Shown here: one piece after another, positions 1 to 4,392 of the stretch | Layout of the letters: the number at the start of each line of letters is the position of its first letter | Numbering within the stretch: the stretch's first letter is position 1 | Source: an uncultured Lachnospiraceae bacterium | GTDB taxonomy: Bacteria > Bacillota > Clostridia > Lachnospirales > Lachnospiraceae | Length of the DNA stretch: 5,918 nt | Assembly (NCBI GenBank): GCA_934338765.1 | Contig: CAKRHL010000140.1 | Span: forward strand, 1 to 5,918 | Direction: 5' to 3' | Position numbers and translations under genes: made by a program | The notes under the pieces: model-generated | Seen by the model: only the letters and a program-made list of their open reading frames with translations | What the model was told of the DNA's origin: nothing | The model's database searches: none

Positions 1-1056
1 GACGATGTGCCCATGTGTGAGATCCGGCTGATGAAGCTGCCGGAAGGTTACGAAGGCTTCTTTATCCATATGGATCACCGCCTGATCGACTCCTGTGGTC
101 TGGTGGTCATGATCAATGATGTGATGAAGCTGTATACGCATTACCGTTTTCAGGCACCAAGGCCGGAACCGCTGGCGGACTATGAGGAAGTACTCCGGAC
201 GGATCTTGCAAAAGCATCACGTCAGAAGAGATTTTTAAAGGATAAAAAATTCTGGGAGGATCAGCTGGATACATGGGGCGAACCGCTTTATTCGGATATT
301 CAGGGTCCGGAGGTGCTTGCCCGGGCAAGAAAAAAGCATAACGATCCCACGCTGCGTGCAGCGGATATTGAGATGGAGAACCTGTTTGTGCAGGTCAAAG
401 ACTATATCCTCGAGCCGGAGCCGACCGGGAGGATGATGGATTTTTGCCAGACACACCAGATTTCCGTGACCAATCTTTTGCTTTTGGGGATCAGGACATA
501 TCTGTCCAAGGTTAATAACGGTCAGGAAGACATTACCATACAGAATTTCATTTCCAGGCGTTCCACCAAAGCAGAATGGACCTCGGGAGGCAGCAGAACC
601 ATTATGTTTCCGTGCCGTACGGTGATGACGCCGGATACGGAGTTTCTCGATGCGGCATACGAGATCCAGAATGTACAGAACCGGATATACCTTCATAGCA
701 ATTATGATCCGGAGCTGATCGTACAGGAAATGAAGCGCAGGTACCATACGCCGGAGCACACGGCGTATGAGAGCTGTTATCTGACCTATCAGCCGATGCC
801 GGTATCTGTGGATAATCCTTATCTGGAGGGGATCAGGACCCATGCCCGGTGGTTTGCCAATGGAGCGGCAACCAAAAAGATGTATCTTACGGTATCCCAT
901 ACGCCGGATGGCGGAACCTGTTTTTCCTTCCATTATCAGACGGCACATCTTTGCGAAAAGGATATGGAGATCATGTACTATTATCTTATGCGTGTTTTAT
1001 TTGCCGGCATGGAAGATCCGGAAATAACACTGGGAGAGATCATGGAAAAAGTTTGA
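1..1056 (+). CDS. Condensation-domain protein (NRPS C-domain superfamily), 5' partial
   Basis: The frame is open from the first base and ends at TGA 1054-1056, so 351 residues are visible and the N-terminus lies outside the window. Condensation domains join a carrier-bound acyl or peptidyl thioester to an amine (or alcohol) acceptor, in the cytoplasm. Visible signs are the active-site motif DHRLIDS at visible residues 25-31 (canonical HHxxxDG), with the second His (H26) and the Asp (D30) kept. Others are a KKFWEDQL helix near residue 80, the core segment SVTNLLLLGIRTYLSKV with a following FISRRS and TIMFPCRT (typical of the C-domain second half), and the C-terminal strand-helix ending FAGMEDPEITLGEIMEKV. 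The motif usually lies about 130 residues from the N-terminus, so roughly 100 residues are probably missing. No fused carrier or adenylation domain follows; these are separate genes immediately downstream. A PapA-like or alcohol-acyltransferase role is an alternative in the same superfamily. The superfamily call is firm, the substrate is unknown. Confidence 0.85.
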   Translation, partial: DDVPMCEIRLMKLPEGYEGFFIHMDHRLIDSCGLVVMINDVMKLYTHYRFQAPRPEPLADYEEVLRTDLAKASRQKRFLKDKKFWEDQLDTWGEPLYSDIQGPEVLARARKKHNDPTLRAADIEMENLFVQVKDYILEPEPTGRMMDFCQTHQISVTNLLLLGIRTYLSKVNNGQEDITIQNFISRRSTKAEWTSGGSRTIMFPCRTVMTPDTEFLDAAYEIQNVQNRIYLHSNYDPELIVQEMKRRYHTPEHTAYESCYLTYQPMPVSVDNPYLEGIRTHARWFANGAATKKMYLTVSHTPDGGTCFSFHYQTAHLCEKDMEIMYYYLMRVLFAGMEDPEITLGEIMEKV

Positions 1057-1073
1057 GGGAATAACATAGTGAT

Positions 1074-1078
1074 GGAGG
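1074..1078 (+). promoter_or_regulatory. Ribosome binding site deciding the acyl carrier protein start
   Basis: GGAGG lies 8 bases before ATG 1087. This favours 1087 over the in-frame GTG 1069 and ATG 1072, whose only upstream purine stretch (GAGGGA, 1055-1060) overlaps the previous stop codon and stands further away than usual. Confidence 0.7.
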
Positions 1079-1086
1079 ATGAGACG

Positions 1087-1317
1087 ATGGAACAGACATT
1101 TAAAGAAATTGTGGCAAGATACTGCGAAACAAAGCCGGAGGATATGGATCCGGAAAAAAGATTCCGGGAGGATCTGGGATTCAGCTCGCTGGACTTTATG
1201 TCTCTGTTGGGAGAACTGGAGGATACCTTTGATATTGAGCTGGAGGAAGAAGATGCCCTGCAGGTCCGGACGATCGGCGAAGCATTGGAATTACTGGAAA
1301 AGGAGTGTTTGGAATGA
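1087..1317 (+). CDS. Free-standing acyl carrier protein
   Basis: This is a 76-residue acidic four-helix carrier protein, the usual length for a discrete ACP. It carries acyl groups as thioesters on a 4'-phosphopantetheine arm. The attachment motif is DLGFSSLDF (residues 29-37). By alignment with the classical DLGADSLD motif, Ser34 is the modified residue, and the usual preceding Asp is replaced by Ser33. The segment after it, LLGELEDTFDIELEEEDA, is the acidic helix II and loop typical of ACPs. The motif is closer to fatty-acid or polyketide type ACPs than to the GGHS motif of peptidyl carriers. The gene starts 30 bases after the condensation gene ends and overlaps the ligase gene by four bases, so it should be the shared carrier of this pathway rather than the housekeeping fatty-acid ACP. 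A phosphopantetheinyl transferase is needed but not seen here. A longer form starting at 1069 or 1072 is possible but has the weaker ribosome binding site. Confidence 0.9.
   Translation: MEQTFKEIVARYCETKPEDMDPEKRFREDLGFSSLDFMSLLGELEDTFDIELEEEDALQVRTIGEALELLEKECLE
1301..1305 (+). promoter_or_regulatory. Ribosome binding site of the ligase, inside the carrier gene
   Basis: AGGAG sits 8 bases before ATG 1314. It supports that start over the upstream in-frame GTG 1305, which overlaps the site itself. The ATGA overlap at 1314-1317 suggests translational coupling with the carrier protein. Confidence 0.75.
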
Positions 1318-2873
1318 GTATGCTGATTGGAGAAATTCTGGACAACAGTGTCCGGGAACATAGCGATGTTACAGCGGTCCAGTGGCTGAAAAAACGAGAA
1401 GTGTGCGGAGAGACCTATGGGGGACTCTGGGAGCGGATCGGCAGGATCCGCCGGGGACTGCAGGGAAAAGAGATGAAAGGAAAGCATATTGCTTTGATCG
1501 GAAGCAGTAGTCCGGAATGGATCGAAAGCTATCTCGCAGTGATTACCGGCGGCAGTGTGGCAGTGCCATTAGATGCGGGACTGCCGGCAGAAGATCTTGA
1601 AGAACTGTTAAACCGGTCGGACAGTGAGGCATTATTTATCAGTGAAAAGAATCGTTCCCTGATCCCGGGGATCTTATCATCCTGTCCGAAGCTGAAACAG
1701 ATCTGGATGCTTCAGGGACAGGGAGAGGAACCGGCAGACAGAGTCTTTCCGTTAGCACAGCTTTTGGAAGAAGGAGAACAGGCAGAGGATCAAAAGGAGC
1801 AAGTCAGGGCAGAGGACATTGCAACGATCATCTATACGTCCGGAACCACCGGCAAAAGCAAAGGTGTTATGCTTACACAGGAAAATCTGGCACAGAACGT
1901 ATTGTCCGTGACGATTTCCGTAAAACCCGGAACGAAGGTGCTGAGTGTGCTTCCGATCCATCATGCATTCTGTCTTGTCATGGACTGGCTCAAGGGCTTC
2001 TCCCTGGGAGCAACGCTTTGTATCAATGATTCCTTTATGCATATGGTGCGGAATATGGGCATCTTCCAGCCGGAGATGATGCTGATGGTGCCGATGATGA
2101 TAGAGACACTGTACAAAAAGCTCAGCATGGCAGATGCATCCCTTCCCAAAAAGGCTGTGGCAGGAGCGGTGTTTGGACCGGCTCTCCATACCATATTTAC
2201 CGGTGGGGCACATCTGGATCCTTTCTATATCGGAAAGTTTGAGGAGTACGGTGTGCAGGTGCTGGAGGGATATGGCATGTCGGAATGCTCTCCCGTGATC
2301 AGTACAAATTCCGTGGAAGACCACAAGGCGGGCTCCATCGGACGGCCGCTGTCCAATGTAGAGGTTTCCTTTGAAAATGGTGAGATCCTGGTGCGGGGAA
2401 GCAGCGTGATGAAAGGATATTACAAAATGCCGCAGGAAACAAAAGAGGCACTCCGGGGAGGCTGGCTGCATACCGGAGACAAGGGATATCTGGATGAGGA
2501 TGGATTCCTGTTTATCAACGGCCGTGTCAAAAATCTGATCATTCTTTCCAATGGAGAGAATATATCCCCGGAGGAAATAGAAAATAAGATCGGACTGGAT
2601 CCTCTGGTGGGGGAAGTCATCATTACCGGGGAAGATCAGGGGCTGTCTGCCCACATTTATCCGGAGCAGGCGGTTGTGGAAGCGATGTCACCGGATGAAC
2701 AGATGATACACAAAAAACTTCAGGATGTACTGGATGAATACAACAAAAAACAACCAACCTACCGTCAGATCACGGGGCTGGTTGTCCGGAAAAATCCATT
2801 TGTGCGCAATGCAACGGGCAAGATTGTCCGTGCAAAAGTAAATATAGATGAAGCAGGTGATCAATCCAGATAG
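1314..2873 (+). CDS. AMP-forming acyl ligase (ANL superfamily, FadD-like)
   Basis: The protein has 519 residues, a normal length for a stand-alone adenylate-forming enzyme. These enzymes activate a carboxylic acid with ATP to an acyl-AMP, then pass the acyl group to CoA or a carrier protein. All core motifs are present: the P-loop YTSGTTGKSKG at 174-184, PIHHAF (A4) at 214-219, YGMSE (A5) at 320-324, the ribose-binding TGD (A7) at 387-389, the hinge region NGRVKNLIILSNGENISP with R404 and K406 (A8), and NATGKIVR near the C-terminus with the catalytic Lys503 (A10). The position that holds the amino-acid-anchoring Asp in NRPS adenylation domains (FDxS) reads HHAF here, as in fatty-acid and aryl-acid ligases, so a non-amino acid substrate is likely. 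With the neighbouring carrier protein the expected job is loading an acyl group onto it. Acyl-CoA formation is the alternative. The last 13 bases overlap the end of the opposite-strand TetR gene. Family is certain, substrate inferred. Confidence 0.92.
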   Translation: MSMLIGEILDNSVREHSDVTAVQWLKKREVCGETYGGLWERIGRIRRGLQGKEMKGKHIALIGSSSPEWIESYLAVITGGSVAVPLDAGLPAEDLEELLNRSDSEALFISEKNRSLIPGILSSCPKLKQIWMLQGQGEEPADRVFPLAQLLEEGEQAEDQKEQVRAEDIATIIYTSGTTGKSKGVMLTQENLAQNVLSVTISVKPGTKVLSVLPIHHAFCLVMDWLKGFSLGATLCINDSFMHMVRNMGIFQPEMMLMVPMMIETLYKKLSMADASLPKKAVAGAVFGPALHTIFTGGAHLDPFYIGKFEEYGVQVLEGYGMSECSPVISTNSVEDHKAGSIGRPLSNVEVSFENGEILVRGSSVMKGYYKMPQETKEALRGGWLHTGDKGYLDEDGFLFINGRVKNLIILSNGENISPEEIENKIGLDPLVGEVIITGEDQGLSAHIYPEQAVVEAMSPDEQMIHKKLQDVLDEYNKKQPTYRQITGLVVRKNPFVRNATGKIVRAKVNIDEAGDQSR

Positions 2874-3454
2874 GGGAGTGTGGCTTTTGAAAAGGAGTCT
2901 GCCAAAAGCTTTGCAACGGTATCTGCCGGAGCTGCAAAATTCTCCTTTGTCCATTTGTGGAGAATGCCAAGTGCTCCGCCAATGGAATAAGCGATCGCGA
3001 AAGATACCTCCTGTCTGGAATGTATGGTGGAGCCGGTGAGATCGGCTGCGTCTCTGACATACCGGTGAAACATGGTCAGAGTTTTCTCAAAGAACGCATC
3101 ACCGCGGGGACTGCCAAGCAGCTGTGCGAGAAAAGGATTTTCCCGGATATAGCTGCATAAATTCTGATAAAAACGGAGGATAATGACAGAATTATCCTGC
3201 GGGGTGTGTTTTTTGACATGGAACTGATCCATCATCGTAAAGAGATGGTGGATCGTCTGATCCTCCACTGCATCCAACAGATCGGGAATTCCTTCGTAAT
3301 GATTATAAAAGGTACTCCGGACGATCCCAGCTTTTTTAATAACATCAGACACTGTGATCCGCTCCAGTGTCTTTTTTTGGGCAATTTCATAGAATGCCTG
3401 GCAGATTGCCTCCTCTGCCACGAGAAACCGCTCATCCTGTATATTTTTATTCAT
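2861..3454 (-). CDS. TetR/AcrR-family transcriptional regulator (TetR_C_7-like C-terminus)
   Basis: The protein has 197 residues from ATG 3454 (read on the minus strand). The N-terminal DNA-binding domain is clear: helix 1 AEEAICQAFYEIAQKK, then the helix-turn-helix ITVSDVIKKAGIVRSTFYNHY at 33-53, followed by a helix starting EGIPDLLDAVED. The C-terminal ligand and dimer domain contains SFAIAYSIGGALGILHKWT, a pattern typical of the TetR_C_7 group related to DhaS. The start at 3454 is preceded by a G-run (weak ribosome site). A longer frame starts at 3505, but that codon lies upstream of the predicted -10 box and adds residues unlike a TetR N-terminus. The gene converges on the ligase and overlaps its 3' end by 13 bases, and is divergent from a second TetR gene. 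The palindrome over its own -35 suggests autorepression. Whether it also controls the acyl-ligase operon cannot be seen, because that operon's promoter is outside the window. Confidence 0.88.
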   Translation of the reverse strand: MNKNIQDERFLVAEEAICQAFYEIAQKKTLERITVSDVIKKAGIVRSTFYNHYEGIPDLLDAVEDQTIHHLFTMMDQFHVKKHTPQDNSVIILRFYQNLCSYIRENPFLAQLLGSPRGDAFFEKTLTMFHRYVRDAADLTGSTIHSRQEVSFAIAYSIGGALGILHKWTKENFAAPADTVAKLLADSFSKATLPYLD

Positions 3455-3495
3455 AAGAGCCCCCGTTTTTGATTTTACATAAAGTTTACAATGAA

Positions 3496-3524
3496 ACCAT
3501 AGCATGAGTTGACGGATTGGTCAA
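3496..3524 (-). promoter_or_regulatory. Sigma-70-type promoter of the minus-strand TetR gene
   Basis: Read on the minus strand: -35 TTGACC (3524-3519), 17-base spacer, -10 TATGGT (3501-3496). Transcription would begin near 3489, leaving a leader of about 35 bases before ATG 3454. The -35 box lies inside the palindrome 3504-3529. Confidence 0.55.
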
Positions 3525-3529
3525 ATCAT
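3504..3529. promoter_or_regulatory. 26-bp imperfect palindrome, probable TetR operator
   Basis: The arms are ATGAgTTGAC (3504-3513) and GTCAAaTCAT (3520-3529) around a six-base centre. Nine of ten arm pairs match. Size, symmetry and position over the -35 box of the minus-strand regulator fit a TetR-type operator. A related single half-site, CTCGAATCAT, lies at 3540-3549, exactly 20 bases from the right arm in the same orientation. Which of the two regulators binds is an inference; the minus-strand one is the simpler guess. Confidence 0.55.
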
Positions 3530-3549
3530 TTTCTCAAACCTCGAATCAT
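3520..3549 (+). repeat. Direct repeat pair of the operator half-site
   Basis: TCAAATCATT (3521-3530) and TCGAATCATT (3541-3550 by the same alignment) differ at one base of ten and start 20 bases apart, about two helical turns. This places the second copy on the same face of the DNA, between the two promoters. It may be an accessory site; chance similarity cannot be excluded. Confidence 0.35.
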
Positions 3550-3554
3550 TGTTG

Positions 3555-3583
3555 TTGACAAGACACGGATCTTTCTGTATGCT
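3555..3583 (+). promoter_or_regulatory. Sigma-70-type promoter of the plus-strand TetR gene
   Basis: The consensus -35 TTGACA (3555-3560), a 17-base spacer and the -10 TATGCT (3578-3583) lie just before the gene. The start site would be near 3590, giving a leader of about 27 bases before ATG 3617. Confidence 0.65.
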
Positions 3584-3602
3584 TGAGACAGGAAGTATCA
3601 AG
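3582..3602. promoter_or_regulatory. 21-bp imperfect palindrome at the transcription start, probable autorepression operator
   Basis: Arms CTTGAgAC (3582-3589) and GTaTCAAG (3595-3602) flank five bases; seven of eight pairs match. It overlaps the end of the -10 box and the expected start site of the plus-strand TetR gene, a position where bound repressor would block transcription. It is unlike the palindrome at 3504-3529, so it may serve the other regulator. Confidence 0.45.
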
Positions 3603-3616
3603 GAAAGGATTATTTT

Positions 3617-4267
3617 ATGAATATGACACAGAAAAAAAGCAGTATAAAAGATCACAGAAGAAAAGCAATTATCAATGCGGCATTTCAAATCTTTGTTGAG
3701 AAGAAAATTGAGCCGGTCAGCATGGGAGAGATTGCAGAGCTGGCAGGAGTAGGACGCGCGACATTATTCCGCTATTATCCGAATAAGCTGGAGTTAGTGA
3801 TCGCGGTGTGTGCTGCCAAATGGAAAGAGTATCTGGATGCACTGGATGCGAAGCGTCCGCTGGAATCCATTGGAGATATTCCGGCGATCGACCGGTTTAC
3901 CTTCACGCTGGACAGTTATATCGACATGTACCGGCATCACAAGGATTTATTGCAGTATAATGACAACTTCAACCATTATGTTACCCATGAGGGAGTGAAG
4001 GATGAGCAGCTTGAGGAGTTTCATGCATCCCTTTATTCGGTCGATACGAGACTGGAATGGATGTATGAGAAAGCAAAGGAGGATCACACATTTCGTACGG
4101 ATATTCCGAAGGAGGAATTTTTCCGTGTGACAGTGCATACAATGATGACGGCCTGTACGTACTGTGCCAGCGGATTTATCTGGGGATCAGAGGACAACAA
4201 GGACTATACTTCGGAGTTACTCAGGATCAAGGAAATGATCTTAAATTATGCAAAAATCACTGAGTGA
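3617..4267 (+). CDS. TetR-family transcriptional regulator
   Basis: The protein has 216 residues, a normal TetR length. The DNA-binding domain is visible as helix 1 RRKAIINAAFQIFVEKK, then the helix-turn-helix VSMGEIAELAGVGRATLFRYY at 34-54, then PNKLELVIAVCAAKW opening helix 4. The C-terminal half is helical and matches no effector family I can name. It contains an aromatic- and His-rich stretch (YRHHKDLLQYNDNFNHYV) and a pair of Cys in TACTYCASGF, which could line a ligand pocket. The start ATG 3617 has AAGGA (3605-3609) seven bases before it; ATG 3623 is a less well placed alternative. It is divergent from the other TetR gene and has its own promoter with a palindrome at the start site. 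The next gene downstream is the secreted surface protein, 125 bases away, so it could regulate that gene, but nothing here proves it. Confidence 0.9.
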   Translation: MNMTQKKSSIKDHRRKAIINAAFQIFVEKKIEPVSMGEIAELAGVGRATLFRYYPNKLELVIAVCAAKWKEYLDALDAKRPLESIGDIPAIDRFTFTLDSYIDMYRHHKDLLQYNDNFNHYVTHEGVKDEQLEEFHASLYSVDTRLEWMYEKAKEDHTFRTDIPKEEFFRVTVHTMMTACTYCASGFIWGSEDNKDYTSELLRIKEMILNYAKITE

Positions 4268-4281
4268 CAGAGAGGGAGTCA

Positions 4282-4350
4282 ATGTTTGTTGTGTGTGCCG
4301 ACGAAGGAAATAAGTGTTGCATAACACAATGTACTCCCGGAATCTTCTAA
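4282..4350 (+). CDS. Possible 22-codon Cys-rich small ORF in the surface-protein leader
   Basis: ATG 4282 follows the purine run AGAGGGAG (4271-4278), a possible though closely spaced ribosome site. It begins MFVVCADEGNKCC and ends CTPGIF, with four Cys in 22 residues. Its TAA stop (4348-4350) falls in the loop of the hairpin 4329-4371, so a translating ribosome would open the 5' arm. It could be a leader peptide or chance. It has no recognisable family. Confidence 0.2.
   Translation: MFVVCADEGNKCCITQCTPGIF
4314..4327. repeat. 14-bp palindrome GTGTT-GCAT-AACAC
   Basis: Perfect five-base arms lie around four bases, one base before the large hairpin. It could be a protein-binding site for the surface-protein promoter or a small RNA stem. 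A weak -35/-10-like pair (TTGTTG 4286-4291, AATAAG 4309-4314, 17 apart) overlaps it, but is too poor to call as a promoter. Confidence 0.4.
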
Positions 4351-4371
4351 ACGAAGATACCGGGAGTACAT
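4329..4371 (+). repeat. 43-base near-perfect hairpin before the surface-protein gene
   Basis: The arms ATGTACTCCCGG (4329-4340) and CCGGGAGTACAT (4360-4371) pair perfectly. After one A/A mismatch, ATCTTC pairs with GAAGAT, giving 18 base pairs closed by the five-base loop TAAAC (4348-4352). No T-run follows on either strand, so it is not a standard intrinsic terminator. It ends ten bases before the AAGGAGG ribosome site. It may insulate the gene from the upstream TetR transcript, stabilise the mRNA 5' end, or bind a protein. Confidence 0.7.
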
Positions 4372-4380
4372 CGCAAGGAA

Positions 4381-4387
4381 AAGGAGG
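4381..4387 (+). promoter_or_regulatory. Ribosome binding site of the surface protein
   Basis: AAGGAGG lies five bases before ATG 4393. It fixes the start of the secreted protein and defines its signal peptide. Confidence 0.8.
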
Positions 4388-4392
4388 AAGAT

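Noticed and set aside
235..948. A 237-codon open frame on the minus strand inside the condensation gene
   Set aside because: The plus-strand frame carries the C-domain motifs. The antisense product has an unnatural Arg/His/Cys-rich make-up and no family signature.
1752..2654. A 300-codon open frame on the minus strand inside the ligase gene
   Set aside because: It is fully antisense to a gene with complete family motifs, is rich in His, Cys and Ser as chance antisense frames are, and shows no recognisable domain.
2883..2909. Hairpin GCTTTTG-N13-CAAAAGC just after the ligase stop codon, considered as an operon terminator
   Set aside because: The stem is AT-rich with a long loop and is followed only by TTT then mixed sequence. 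It also lies within the TetR coding region, so it is too weak to call.
3455..3505. A longer N-terminus for the minus-strand TetR protein, starting at 3505
   Set aside because: The start codon would lie upstream of the predicted -10 box, and the 17 extra residues do not resemble a TetR N-terminus.
4329..4371. The large hairpin considered as an ordinary intrinsic terminator or as a pair of inversion sites
   Set aside because: No T-run follows on either strand, and the arms are only five bases apart, leaving nothing to invert.
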